Assembly (NCBI GenBank): GCA_035640455.1
Contig: DASQWB010000183.1
Coordinates: 1 to 43,676, forward strand
Reading direction: 5' to 3'
Origin: AC-50 sp035640455
GTDB lineage: Bacteria; Actinomycetota; Thermoleophilia; Gaiellales; Gaiellaceae
DNA length: 43,676 bases
The translations under genes and the position numbers were made by a program. The stretch's first letter is position 1, and every line of letters begins with the position of its first letter. Shown in pieces: positions 22,301 through 29,905 of the stretch. Below the pieces are notes generated by a model. That model saw nothing but the letters and a program-made list of their open reading frames with translations, was not told where the DNA came from and made no database searches.

Positions 22301-22774
22301 GGCGCGGCGGCCTACGACCCCGTGAGCGGAATCGCCGTCTTCCCGCTCCCGGCCGCGGCGCCGGCGCTCACCGGCCGAACCGCCGCGACGATCCAGGCCT
22401 CCGACTACCAGGAGACGAAGAACGTCAACACCTCGGGGTCGGAGATCATGCCGAACACGGCGTTCAAGGACGTCCACATCGCCGTCGCCGCGCGCCCCGC
22501 CGTGAGCTGGCTCCTCCCCGACCCGGCCGCGGGATGCGTGAAGGGGACGGCGCGGCTCGTCGTCGTCGCGAGCGCGTCGCGGCGGATCGCCTCCGTCAGG
22601 TTCTTCGACGGGAAGCGACGGATCGCGACCGTCCGCAAGGGCACCGCCGGCCTCTTCGCCGCGAACTGGAGGACGGCGCGGGCGAAGCGCGGCGCCCACG
22701 TCCTCGAGGCTCTCGTCCGGGACGCGAAGGGCTCCACGGCGAGCGCCCGCGAGCGCGTCCGCGTCTGCCGCTGA
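19391..22774 (+). CDS. Secreted subtilisin-family serine protease (S8) with PA domain
   Basis: 1127 residues. Signal peptide RRRIALLTVVAALVAATPAAA. Inhibitor-like propeptide to about residue 160. The S8 domain has catalytic D188 (VVDDGID), H250 (HGTHVAG) and S597 (GTSMATPHVAG), with oxyanion region VIAAGND. A PA-type insert lies before the Ser (IALVSRGICTFASKALRAQA...GMVLVDN). Beyond about residue 660 come Fn3/Ig-like beta domains, ending with a C-terminal domain holding an XxVRFFDGKRRIATV strand. TTG start from a shared palindromic promoter. Probably a broad extracellular protease; targets unknown. Confidence 0.93.
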   Translation: MRRRIALLTVVAALVAATPAAAQLLPIKRTFGELTLPRLRAGTIHVPRGHASGRLRVIVTLKLPPLAAAYTRAPAAFGGTRRLDVASASSRAYLARVAAAQRVTAARLHRAIPGASIGRRFRIVLDGLTVTLPVRRLPQLVRLGFVRRVYPSLRFTLTLDRSPSLIGADVLHAATGARGQGVKIGVVDDGIDQTNPFFDPAGYSYPAGFPKGDTTFTTPKVIVAKSFPGPGAGTRGALPLDRQESFHGTHVAGIAAGDEGTNAPAGRDHPPVPGLSGVAPRAWIGNYRVFTVPTPIGNVANTPEIVAAFEAAVADGMNVINFSGGGPETDPVTDALIETVKNTAAAGVVPVIAAGNDRDDFGLGSVGSPGTAPAAVTVAAVTNSHIFAPVLSVTSPGAPATLQQIPIEKASTPGAWAVSDQTLVDVGTIVGANGTPVDRHLCGPPENPNGPVQPLPAHSLDGAIALVSRGICTFASKALRAQAAGAIGMVLVDNRPGNPNPIPLQLPIPAGMISDLDGANLRAYLAGTGGRAAVRIGNDPVDVENGRGDVMTSFSSAGPTDFRHLLKPDVSAPGGQILSSTLPEFAGSPFAVFDGTSMATPHVAGATALLLELHPGWSAQQVKSALVSTAGPAYGDTAETHEAPVLLEGGGLVNLPRAADPGLFTDPTSLSFGDLNVSGGAQSRGMLVRLTDAGGGAGTWTVSVAPQSSSAGAALDVPGVVTIAPGGETDVTITASASASAEKGDDYGFVVLRNGTKTRRIPYLFLVTKPGLAAATPTPLRPLQTGDTRSGVSRADFYRFPDAPFGPAPNYLAAPTESEDGAEQVYVMHLDRAATNLGVSVLQQSARSEIDPFLLGSLDENDVQGYAGTPVNANGLMFDYRFDVEAAGAQFPSAKDYYVAVDSARDLFTGERLPGQYQLRSWVNDVRPPTVKLLTTRVAPGRPTIAARIRDAGSGVDPFSLVIGYKQVLVGAAAYDPVSGIAVFPLPAAAPALTGRTAATIQASDYQETKNVNTSGSEIMPNTAFKDVHIAVAARPAVSWLLPDPAAGCVKGTARLVVVASASRRIASVRFFDGKRRIATVRKGTAGLFAANWRTARAKRGAHVLEALVRDAKGSTASARERVRVCR

Positions 22775-23547
22775 CCGAGCAGCGAGTCGCCGTCGTCACC
22801 GGCGCCTCGAGCGGGATCGGCGCCGCGATCGCCCGCGCGCTCGCCGCGCGCGGCGACCTCTGCGTCCTCCTCGCCCGGCGCGAGGATCGGCTGCGCGCGC
22901 TCGCCGAGGAGCTCGGCGGCGAGTACGAGCTCTGCGACGTCGCCGACCGTGAGGCCGTGGAGCGAGCAGCGGCAGCGGTTCGCGAGCGGCATCCGCGGAT
23001 CGCCGTTCTCGTCTGCAACGCCGGCATCCCGGGGCGGTACGGCTTCCTCGACATCGAGCCCGAGCGCCTCGTCCAGCTCGTCCGGACGAACTACCTCGGC
23101 GGCGTCTGGTGCCTGCGCGCCTTCCGCCCCGCGCTCGAGGCCGCGGGCGGCGCCGACGTCGTGAACGTCGTCTCCGTCGCGGGCGGAGTCGCGTTCCCGC
23201 CCTCCGGGCCCTACTCTGCGTCGAAGCACGCGCAGCTCGCGTTCTCGCGCGCGACGGCCGCCGAGCTGCGGCCGCGCGGCATCCGCGTGCACACGATCAA
23301 TCCCGGCTTCGTCGAGACCGAGGGGTTCCCGCAGCGAACAGTGCTGCGCGGCCGCCTGCTGCGGCGGGCGGTGATCGAGCCGGAGGACGTGGCGCGCCAC
23401 GTGCTGCGCTCGCTCGAGCGCGGACGGGGCGAGACGTACGTGCCCGCCTGGTACCGCGTCTTCCCGCTTCTCCAGGCCCTCGCGCCCGGGGTCGTCGGCC
23501 GGCTCGCCGGACGCTCTGGCTATCGCTCGCGCGCCGCGTCAAACTAG
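22771..23547 (+). CDS. Short-chain dehydrogenase/reductase
   Basis: Classical SDR of about 258 residues: cofactor loop VVTGASSGIGAAIARALA, CNAG motif (LVCNAGIPG), catalytic Ser (VVNVVSVAG), and YSASKHA with Tyr-x3-Lys. The C-terminal tail is longer (PAWYRVFPLLQALAPGVVGRL), as in SDRs of lipid or fatty-aldehyde metabolism. No ATG/GTG/TTG lies close to the fold start; CTG 22771, overlapping the subtilase stop as CTGA, gives a natural N-terminus (x-TEQRVAVVTG) and is proposed. Substrate unknown. Confidence 0.88.
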   Translation: MTEQRVAVVTGASSGIGAAIARALAARGDLCVLLARREDRLRALAEELGGEYELCDVADREAVERAAAAVRERHPRIAVLVCNAGIPGRYGFLDIEPERLVQLVRTNYLGGVWCLRAFRPALEAAGGADVVNVVSVAGGVAFPPSGPYSASKHAQLAFSRATAAELRPRGIRVHTINPGFVETEGFPQRTVLRGRLLRRAVIEPEDVARHVLRSLERGRGETYVPAWYRVFPLLQALAPGVVGRLAGRSGYRSRAASN

Positions 23548-23552
23548 GTCCG

Positions 23553-23960
23553 ATGAGCGAGCAGCTGAGCGCACAGGCTGCGATGCGAGGCGCGGAGTTC
23601 CGTGCTGCCCTCCGCCGCTTCCTCCGGCGGAGCGAGCGCGTTGCCCGCGCGTCAGGGCTCACGCCGCAGCGGTACCTCCTCCTGCTGATGATCAAGGGCG
23701 CGCCCGACGGCTCGGAGCAATCGACGGTCACCGAGCTCGCGGAGCGCCTCCAGCTCGCGCAGAGCACGGTCACCGAGCTCGTCAGCCGTGCCGAGGAGGT
23801 GGGCCTCGTCGAGCGGGAGCCGTCGCCGGCCGACGGCCGCGTCGCGCACCTCCGGCTCACCGAGGAGGGCGAGCGACGCCTCGCGCGGTCGTTCGCGACC
23901 ATGGCGGCGGAGCGCGAGCAGCTCCGGGCGGTGTTCGCGCACCTGGACGAGTCGTCGTAA
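23553..23960 (+). CDS. MarR family transcriptional regulator
   Basis: 135 residues, a complete MarR winged helix: the recognition part is STVTELAERLQLAQSTVTEL, the wing REPSPADGRVAHLRLTEEGE, with dimerisation helices at both ends (FRAALRRFLRRSERVARASG; MAAEREQLRAVFAHL). ATG 23553, 5 nt after the SDR stop. CAAACT 7 nt upstream is a weak -10-like box. MarR proteins commonly sense phenolics or oxidants and repress adjacent genes; the thiol-redox pair downstream or the SDR upstream are candidates. Confidence 0.9.
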   Translation: MSEQLSAQAAMRGAEFRAALRRFLRRSERVARASGLTPQRYLLLLMIKGAPDGSEQSTVTELAERLQLAQSTVTELVSRAEEVGLVEREPSPADGRVAHLRLTEEGERRLARSFATMAAEREQLRAVFAHLDESS

Positions 23961-24000
23961 CGCGGGATTTCCGAGCCCGCGCGGGCCGTTTACGACCGAC

Positions 24001-24321
24001 GTGGAGCCGCAGCGGCGAGCACCGAAGGTCGAGTTCCTCTACTGGGAAGGCTGCCCTTCCCACCCCGAGGCGCTCGAGCTGCTCCAGGAGGTGTTGGCGG
24101 CCCGGGGGATCGACGCGCGCGTGGAGCTCCGCGAGGTGACGAGCCAAGGGGAGGCGGAGGCGCTTCGCTTCCCCGGCTCGCCGACGATCAGGGTCGACGG
24201 GCACGACATCGACCCGGCCGGCGCGGACGCGCGACCGGCGCTCAACTGCCGCATCTACCACCTCCCAGACGGCACCGTCTCGCCCGTGCCGACACGCGAG
24301 CAGCTCGAGGAGGCGCTCTGA
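24001..24321 (+). CDS. Thioredoxin-like fold protein (106 aa)
   Basis: Strand VEFLYWEGCPSHPEA then helix LELLQEVLAA, and the cis-Pro strand region FPGSPTIRVDGHDIDP show a thioredoxin fold with a single N-terminal Cys (GCPSH) in place of CxxC. A second Cys lies in the ALNCRIY strand. It resembles small thioredoxin-like proteins found beside mercury or arsenic genes, but no such gene is near. GTG 24001; its stop overlaps the next ATG (TGATG), so the pair is coupled. Role: probable thiol-disulfide exchange, partner unknown. Confidence 0.75.
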   Translation: MEPQRRAPKVEFLYWEGCPSHPEALELLQEVLAARGIDARVELREVTSQGEAEALRFPGSPTIRVDGHDIDPAGADARPALNCRIYHLPDGTVSPVPTREQLEEAL

Positions 24322-24836
24322 TGACCACCGCTCCGCAGTTCGACCTCGAGGGCGTCGACGGCCAGCGGCATTCCCTCGACGACTACGCCGACGCCGACGT
24401 GCTCGTCCTGATCCAGTCCTGCAACCACTGTCCGTACGTCCAAGCGTGGGAGGACCGGATGAGCGCGATCCAGCGCGACTACGGCGACCGCGGCGTGCGG
24501 CTCGTCGCCGTCAACTCGAACGACGCCGACGCCTACCCGGAGGACTCGTTCGAGGAGATGCGCTCACGGGCGGAGCGCCGCGGCTTTGCGTTCGACTACC
24601 TCTACGACCCCTCGCAGGGCATCGCGCGGGCGCTCGACGCCGAGCGCACGCCCGAGGTCTTCCTCTTCGACCGCGACCGCCGGCTGCGTTACCACGGCGC
24701 GATCGACGACTCGCGCAACGAGCAGGCGGTGACCCAGCACTACCTGCGCGCCGCGCTCGACGCCGTGCTCTCGGGGAGCGAGCCTCCGGTGGCGGAGACG
24801 ATGCCGGTCGGCTGCACCGTCAAGTGGCGTCGGTAG
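24321..24836 (+). CDS. Thioredoxin family protein, Prx-like type
   Basis: 171 residues of the AhpC/TSA-thioredoxin superfamily. The active-site region LIQSCNHCPYVQAWEDRM has the pair Cys-Asn-His-Cys, followed by the strand VRLVAVNSNDADAYPEDSF and the cis-Pro region ERTPEVFLFDRDRRLRYHGA. The C-terminal VGCTVKW supplies a third Cys, typical of this group. Cytosolic; expected to be a thiol peroxidase or reductase. ATG overlaps the stop of the thioredoxin-like gene by 1 nt. It uses ordinary Cys codons, unlike the TGA-containing gene at 10643. Confidence 0.85.
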   Translation: MTTAPQFDLEGVDGQRHSLDDYADADVLVLIQSCNHCPYVQAWEDRMSAIQRDYGDRGVRLVAVNSNDADAYPEDSFEEMRSRAERRGFAFDYLYDPSQGIARALDAERTPEVFLFDRDRRLRYHGAIDDSRNEQAVTQHYLRAALDAVLSGSEPPVAETMPVGCTVKWRR

Positions 24837-24843
24837 CGCCAGC

Positions 24844-25284
24844 CTAGGCTCGCCCGAAGAGCTGCGCTCGGCCGCGCCCGCGCGCGGTCGGGTCGGGCCG
24901 GCGGTTCTCCGGCACCTTGATGGCGGAGCGGCCTCCTTCGTCTGCGAGCGGCTCGTCGTCGAAGCGAGGGATGACGTGCAGGTGCGCGTGCCCGACGTCG
25001 GGGGAGCAGTTCCACAGGAGCATGTAGCCGTCGGGCGCGAGGCGCTCGTCCCACGCGGCCTTGGCCTCGAGGAGGAGCTCGTGGGTCGCCGCCCACTCCT
25101 CGTCCGTGAAGTCGAACGGCGACGGCTTGTGCGCGAGCGGGACGATCACGCCGCACCCGGGCAGCACGTCGGGCGGGTCGCGCGGATCGCGCGTCGAGGC
25201 GTAGATACAGAAGGCGTTCTCGATGCACACCTCGGCTCTCCGGAGCCGCTCGTGGTCGCAGAAGACGCAGTCGTCTCGGGCCAT
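24844..25284 (-). CDS. HIT family nucleotide hydrolase/transferase
   Basis: 146 residues, with the histidine triad H99-A-H101-L-H103-V and the opening CVFCDHERL that often binds zinc. HIT proteins cleave AMP-linked compounds (adenosine 5'-phosphoramidates, dinucleoside polyphosphates). The C-terminal tail is basic and low-complexity (DPTARGRGRAQLFGRA). ATG at 25284 is 2 nt past the methyltransferase stop, so it is probably the second gene of a pair read from 26003 leftward. Confidence 0.9.
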   Translation of the reverse strand: MARDDCVFCDHERLRRAEVCIENAFCIYASTRDPRDPPDVLPGCGVIVPLAHKPSPFDFTDEEWAATHELLLEAKAAWDERLAPDGYMLLWNCSPDVGHAHLHVIPRFDDEPLADEGGRSAIKVPENRRPDPTARGRGRAQLFGRA

Positions 25285-25286
25285 GT

Positions 25287-26003
25287 CTAGGGCTTGCGGA
25301 GGAGGTACCAGCCCGTCTCGGCGACGTAGGCCTCCGGGCCGTCGGGGCTCAGCGCGCGGACGCGCTCGGCGTCCTCGCCGCGGCAGCCGGCGAGCTCGAG
25401 GTAGTAGTCGAGCTCGCGCCGGTGGCTCTGGAAGCGTGTCCGGACGACGACGAGCCCGTTCGCCTCGAAGAGGTGCCGCAGGTCGATGTCCGGCAGCGTC
25501 CGCGCGTGCGAGGGGTCCCGCGCGCGCTCGAAGCGGTCGAGCGCAAGCGCCGCGAGCGGGTCGACGGGCGCGATCTGGTCGTCGACGAAGATCAACCCGC
25601 CCGGCTTCGTGACGCGCGCGAGCTCGGCCACTGCGAGCTCGGGCCGGGAGACGTGGTGCAGCGTCCGGCGACTCCCGGCGAGGTCGAAGGAGCCGGCCTC
25701 GAACGGCAGGGCGGTGGCGTCGCCCTCGACGAAGGTGACGTTCGGCGGCGGCGCCGCCCGCGCCGCCGCGAGGAGCTCGGGCACGAGGTCGACGCCCACG
25801 ACTTCGCGGACGAGCGGCGCGAGCGCGAGCGCGAGCACGCCCGCGCCGGTCCCGGAGTCGAGCGCGCGCTCCTCGCCGGTCAGCGGCAGGAAGTCCCGGA
25901 GCTGCTCGCGCACGCGCTCGACTTGGCGCGCCGAGTGCTCGGCTACGCTCGCCGCCGTCGCGGCGAAGCGAGCCCGAACGGCCTCTTGCTGCGGGTCGCT
26001 CAC
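25287..26003 (-). CDS. Class I SAM-dependent methyltransferase
   Basis: Motif I ALDSGTGAGVLALALAP, acidic loop VVGVDLVPELL, motif II/III (FVEGDATALPF; FDLAGSRRTLHHVSRPE; LIFVDDQIAP) mark a UbiE/Methyltransf_11 protein of about 238 residues. GTG 26003 is preferred over the longer TTG 26039 because TTG lies inside a 12-bp hairpin that ends the upstream gene, and a CAGAAT box sits 6 nt before GTG. Substrate cannot be told. Confidence 0.85.
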   Translation of the reverse strand: MSDPQQEAVRARFAATAASVAEHSARQVERVREQLRDFLPLTGEERALDSGTGAGVLALALAPLVREVVGVDLVPELLAAARAAPPPNVTFVEGDATALPFEAGSFDLAGSRRTLHHVSRPELAVAELARVTKPGGLIFVDDQIAPVDPLAALALDRFERARDPSHARTLPDIDLRHLFEANGLVVVRTRFQSHRRELDYYLELAGCRGEDAERVRALSPDGPEAYVAETGWYLLRKP

Positions 26004-26018
26004 ACCCGCATTCTGGTA

Positions 26019-26057
26019 GAGCGCCGGAAGCCAAACCAAGCTCGACTTCCGGCGCTC
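26019..26057 (-). terminator. 12-bp inverted repeat after the Ig-like gene
   Basis: GAGCGCCGGAAG and CTTCCGGCGCTC form a perfect 12-bp stem with a 15-nt loop, just past the minus-strand stop at 26068. A U-less terminator is the simplest reading. Confidence 0.6.
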
Positions 26058-26067
26058 GCGTATAGCT

Positions 26068-26886
26068 CTACGGCGCGCCGAGCCGAACCTGGACGAGCCT
26101 CCGCGTCGAGACGCCGGCGAGGACGTTGTCGCCCGGCTTCCGCGCTCGGACGAAGGCGACCAACGCGCCGCCGTTCACGAGCGGGAGCCGCGCCGTCGGC
26201 TGCACCTGGAAGGAGACCCAGCCGTCGGTGCCGGTCTGCTGCTCGGCGACGTTGCCGATCCGCCCGTAGGGCAGGCCGATCATGTAGACCAGCGCGCCGC
26301 GGACGACGAAGCCGCGGGTATCGGTGACGCGGAAGCGCGCCGTGAACGGGTCCCGCGACCGGACGACGCTCGGCGTGAACTCGACGCCCGAGACGATCAG
26401 TCGCTGCGGCGGGTCGACGCTCGTGACGGGAATCGACACTTTTCCGTCGGCGAGCTTGATCTGGCCGCTCGGTCCAGGCGGAGGCGGACTGGCCGCTGGC
26501 CGCACGAGTCTCGTCGGCCGCGACACCGCCGAGCTCGAGCCGGCGCTGTTCTGCGCGGTCACGCGGACGCGGATCCGGTGGCCGGCATCGGCCGAGGTGA
26601 GGACGTAGGTCTGCGACGTTGCGCCCGCGATGTCGACGCAGTTGCCGCCGCCGCTTCCACAACGGCGCCACAAGTACGAGAACGTGAGCGGCTTCGTGCC
26701 GGCCCAGTCGCCGTTCCTCGCCGTCAGCGTGCGACCGACCTGCGTCGTTCCGGTCACGTACGGCAGCGAGCGAACGGTCGGTGGGTCCACGGCTGTCGAG
26801 GCGCCGGCGATGCCCACGGCCGTTGCGATCGCCGTCGCGGCAGCGCCCGCCACGGCAGCGAGGACGAGCTTGCTTCTCGATTGCAC
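26068..26886 (-). CDS. Secreted Ig-like domain protein
   Basis: 272 residues: signal sequence (SKLVLAAVAGAAATAIATAV), one Ig-like/PKD-like module (TTQVGRTLTARNGDWAG ... YLWRRC ... GHRIRVRVTAQNSAGSS), a Pro-rich linker (PAASPPPPGPSG), and a C-terminal beta domain (FTARFRVTDTRGFVVRGALV ... QTGTDGWVSFQV) often found at the end of such proteins. Probably cell-surface or adhesive; no enzyme motif. GTG 26886 is chosen since GGGGGG at 26901-26896 makes a ribosome-binding site; GTG 26895 would abut that site. Confidence 0.78.
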   Translation of the reverse strand: MQSRSKLVLAAVAGAAATAIATAVGIAGASTAVDPPTVRSLPYVTGTTQVGRTLTARNGDWAGTKPLTFSYLWRRCGSGGGNCVDIAGATSQTYVLTSADAGHRIRVRVTAQNSAGSSSAVSRPTRLVRPAASPPPPGPSGQIKLADGKVSIPVTSVDPPQRLIVSGVEFTPSVVRSRDPFTARFRVTDTRGFVVRGALVYMIGLPYGRIGNVAEQQTGTDGWVSFQVQPTARLPLVNGGALVAFVRARKPGDNVLAGVSTRRLVQVRLGAP

Positions 26887-26966
26887 GAGCTTCACCCCCC
26901 TTGATCTACGCTCGTACCTGGTCCAACGAGGGCCGAGCGAGTCGGTTTGGGCCACCGAGAGCCGCT

Positions 26967-27995
26967 TTACGCGCCGCTTACGGCACGGCGGACGAGCTCG
27001 AGCGCCTCCTCGCGCGTGGAGATGATCCCGGCCGCGCGCTCCTCCTCGACGAGCGCGAGCAGCCAGCCGATCTCCGGTCCGGGCGGAAGGCCGAGCTCGT
27101 CGCCGCGCAGGAGCGGCTCGTCGGGATCGGCGGCGCGCGCGGCCTCGACCGCCGGCGCGAGCTCCGGCGCGCCCACGAAGGCGAGCGCCTCGAGCGCCCA
27201 CGGCTCGGTCGCGCGGCGGAAGCGGTGGATCGCCCGCGCGGAGCCGTTCGGCGGCCGCTCGGCCCGCAGCAGGGCGCGGAGCAGGCGCTTGCGCTCGTTC
27301 GAGATCGGATAGCGGCGAAGCTCGGGCCCGAAGACGACGGCGAGCCGGAAGTCCGCCGAGCCAAACGCCTCGAGCAGTTCGCCGCGCTCGAGCGAGCCGC
27401 CGAGCGGCGCCAGCAGGCCGAGCTCGTCGAGCCGCCGGAAGCCGGCCGGCGAGAGCCGCTCGAGCTCGGCGAGGATCCGCTCGCCGGCCGGCCGCGGGGC
27501 GAACTCGGCGTGGGCGCGGACGAGCTCCTCGGTCAGCGGCGCGAGTCGGAAACCGAGCTCGCCCTCGAGCCGGACGGCGCGCAGCAGGCGAAGCGGATCG
27601 TCCTCGAAGATCGTCTCGGTGACCGCGCGGAGGCTGCGGAGGGCGATGTCCTCGAGGCCGCCGCTCGGGTCGACGATCTCGCCGCCCGCGAGCGGCCGCG
27701 CGAGCGCGTTGACCGTGAAGTCGCGCGTGGCGAGGTCGGCGTCGATCGTTCCCCGGAGCGGCGTGAAGTCGACGGTGCGGCCGTCCGCGAGCACCACCCG
27801 CCACGCCCCGTGCTGCTCCGAGAGCGGGAACGGCGCCCCGCCGATGCGCCGCGCGTAGGCCCGTGCGGCCTCCTCCGGCCGCCGACAGGCGACGTCGACG
27901 TCGACGACCGGCCGGCCGAGGAGCTCGTCCCGGAGGGCGCCGCCGACGAGCCACGCCTCCTCGCCCGCGAGGACCTCGTGCGCGAGCTCAACCAT
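26967..27995 (-). CDS. cca: CCA tRNA nucleotidyltransferase / poly(A) polymerase family protein
   Basis: 342 residues. The N-terminal nucleotidyltransferase head has WLVGGALRDELLGRPVVDVD with the metal-binding D-x-D, followed by RDFTVNALARPL and the neck DPLRLLRAVRLEGELGF. It adds or repairs the tRNA 3' CCA end; some relatives are poly(A) polymerases, and no HD domain is evident. Last gene of the minus-strand operon that starts at 32339; overlaps alr by 8 nt. The tail lies next to the start of the Ig-like gene region at 26886. Confidence 0.88.
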   Translation of the reverse strand: MVELAHEVLAGEEAWLVGGALRDELLGRPVVDVDVACRRPEEAARAYARRIGGAPFPLSEQHGAWRVVLADGRTVDFTPLRGTIDADLATRDFTVNALARPLAGGEIVDPSGGLEDIALRSLRAVTETIFEDDPLRLLRAVRLEGELGFRLAPLTEELVRAHAEFAPRPAGERILAELERLSPAGFRRLDELGLLAPLGGSLERGELLEAFGSADFRLAVVFGPELRRYPISNERKRLLRALLRAERPPNGSARAIHRFRRATEPWALEALAFVGAPELAPAVEAARAADPDEPLLRGDELGLPPGPEIGWLLALVEEERAAGIISTREEALELVRRAVSGA

Positions 27996-29001
27996 CGACG
28001 ACGCTCCGCCTGGCGCGGGTCGGGTCGCTCGACACGCCGCACACGATCTCGTAGTTGATCGTGCCCGCGACGCGCGCGTGCTCCTCCGCGAGGATCCCGT
28101 CTCCGAGCAGGACGACGGGCGTACCCACCGGCAGCTCGCGGTCGAGCTCGACGGCGAACGAGTCCATCGAGACGGTGCCGACGGCGCGCCGCCGCTCGCC
28201 GGCGACGAGGATCTCGGTTCCGGTCAGGTCGCGGCGGAACCCGTCGTCGTAGCCGACCGGCACGAGGCCGATCCAGGTCGGCGCCTCCGCGACGAAACGG
28301 CGCCCGTAGCCGGTGCTCTCGCCGGGCGCGAGCCGCTTCACCTGCGCCAAGTAGCTCTGCCAGCGAAGTGCCGGCTCGAGCCCGTCCGCCGCCGGATCCT
28401 CGCCGAACGGGGACAGGCCGTAGAGCGCGATGCCGCAGCGGGCCGCGTCGAAGCGTGCTTCGGGCAGCCGGAGGGCCGCCGCGCTGTTCGCGACGTGGCG
28501 CGTCAGGTGGGCGTAGGCGGCGGTCGCCTCGCGGAACCGCTCGATCTGAAGCGCTGCGAATCCCTGGTCCGTGTCGGCGGTCGCCAAGTGCGTCATCACG
28601 CCGACGACGTTCGCCGGCGGCTCGGGCAGCTCGCGGAACCCGTACCGGCCCATGCCGGTGTCGAGCTTGAGGTGGACGGAGATGCCGGGCGGGATCTCGC
28701 CGCCGGTGACCGTGAGCTCGAGCCGCGCCTCCCGCGCCTGCGCGAGGTCGACCGTCGGCCCGAGGACGATGATGCGCGGCTCGGTCAGCTCGCGTCGCAG
28801 CGCGAGGGCCTCCGGAACCGTCGCGACGCAGAGCGCGCTCGCCCCGCCCGCGAGCGCCGCGCGGGCAGCGTCGAGGGCCCCGTGGCCGTACCCATCCGCC
28901 TTGACGACCGCCCAGAGCTCGGCGCCGTCGAGCGCGCGCAGGAGCCGCGCCACGTTGCGGCGGATCGCGCCGAGGTCGACTACGAGCTCAGAGCGGTGCA
29001 T
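27988..29001 (-). CDS. alr: Alanine racemase
   Basis: PLP enzyme interconverting L- and D-alanine for peptidoglycan. 337 residues. PLP lysine K34 in AVVKADGYGHG; fold type III barrel with HLKLDTGMGRYGF; phosphate-binding HVANSAAAL; C-terminal beta domain with STGYGRRF (catalytic Tyr of the partner subunit) and VGTVSMDSFAVEL. It overlaps cca by 8 nt and the upstream gene by 14 nt. In many actinobacteria alr lies beside nnr and acpS, as here. Confidence 0.95.
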   Translation of the reverse strand: MHRSELVVDLGAIRRNVARLLRALDGAELWAVVKADGYGHGALDAARAALAGGASALCVATVPEALALRRELTEPRIIVLGPTVDLAQAREARLELTVTGGEIPPGISVHLKLDTGMGRYGFRELPEPPANVVGVMTHLATADTDQGFAALQIERFREATAAYAHLTRHVANSAAALRLPEARFDAARCGIALYGLSPFGEDPAADGLEPALRWQSYLAQVKRLAPGESTGYGRRFVAEAPTWIGLVPVGYDDGFRRDLTGTEILVAGERRRAVGTVSMDSFAVELDRELPVGTPVVLLGDGILAEEHARVAGTINYEIVCGVSSDPTRARRSVVDG

Positions 29002-29905
29002 ACGGACGGAAGTTTCGCGCCAGCTCGGAGACGTACCTCCGTCCGAGCGTGTCGCCGTTCCGCTCGAGCCACTCGCGGAAGCTCGCGCGGCCGCGCGGCG
29101 GCTCGGCCGAGACGAGCAGGCTCGCCTGGAGACCGGCAGCCTCGTCCGCGGTCAGGAGGACGTCATGCTGTGCCAGGCCGACTGCCTTCCCGAGCGTGAG
29201 CGCGAGGCGCGGAGGCATGTGCACTAGTGCACGGGGACGGCCGACGGCTGCGGCGACGAGGCGGACGAGCTCGTCGAAGGTGTACGTCTCGGGCCCGGCC
29301 GCGTCGACCGTGCCGGTGGCGCTCACGGCGATCTCGGCAACGTCCTCCGCGGACACGGGCTGGACGCGGCCGCTCCCGTCGCCGGGGACGACGAACACCG
29401 GGAACCGGCGCAGGAGCCACGCGATGTTGTTCACGAGGATGTCCCGCGGCCCGAAGACGAGCGTCGGCCGGACGATCGCATACGCCACGCCGCAGGCGGC
29501 GAGCTCGCGCTCGACGAGCGCCTTGCCCCGGAAGTATCGGAGCGGCGAGTGGAGCGACGCGTTCGTCACGCTCACGTGCACGATCCGCTCGACCCCGGCC
29601 TCGGCCGCCGCCGCGAAGAGGACGGCGCTGTTCCGAACCGCGCGCTCGAAGGTCGTCTCGCTGCGCTCGAAGCGCACCCAGTAGGTGTTGTAGAGGCAGC
29701 GGGCGCCGCGCAGGCTCGCTACGAGCCGAGCGCGTTCAGTGAACTGGAGCGGCGCCGCTTCGACCTTTCCGTGCAGCGGGCTCGACGGATCGTCGCGGCG
29801 CGTCAGCGTCCGGACGCGGATGCCCTCCGCCAGCAGCCGCCGCGCGATGAAGCTGCCGGTGTAGGAGAACGCGCCGGTGACGACGTCGAGGTCAGGCGAG
29901 GGCAC
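28988..29905 (-). CDS. NAD(P)-binding SDR-like/NmrA-type protein
   Basis: 305 residues. The Rossmann start DVVTGAFSYTGSFIARRLLA has the extended/atypical SDR loop G-x-x-x-x-x-G. IVHVSVTNAS supplies the Ser, and LRYFRGKALVERELAACG with YFRGK supplies Tyr-x3-Lys, followed by YAIVRPTLVFGPRD. Resembles complex-I-assembly/NmrA-like epimerase relatives. GTG 29905 overlaps the nnr stop by 14 nt; the longer frame to 29959 is a shadow of nnr. Substrate unknown; its place between nnr and alr is not part of the usual order I know. Confidence 0.8.
   Translation of the reverse strand: MPSPDLDVVTGAFSYTGSFIARRLLAEGIRVRTLTRRDDPSSPLHGKVEAAPLQFTERARLVASLRGARCLYNTYWVRFERSETTFERAVRNSAVLFAAAAEAGVERIVHVSVTNASLHSPLRYFRGKALVERELAACGVAYAIVRPTLVFGPRDILVNNIAWLLRRFPVFVVPGDGSGRVQPVSAEDVAEIAVSATGTVDAAGPETYTFDELVRLVAAAVGRPRALVHMPPRLALTLGKAVGLAQHDVLLTADEAAGLQASLLVSAEPPRGRASFREWLERNGDTLGRRYVSELARNFRPYAPL

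Noticed and set aside
24001..24321. Mercury-resistance protein (MerP/alkylmercury-lyase-like) label for the thioredoxin-like gene
   Set aside because: It lacks the GMTCxxC or lyase Cys/Asp sets, and no mer genes adjoin it. A thioredoxin-like fold is all that the sequence supports.
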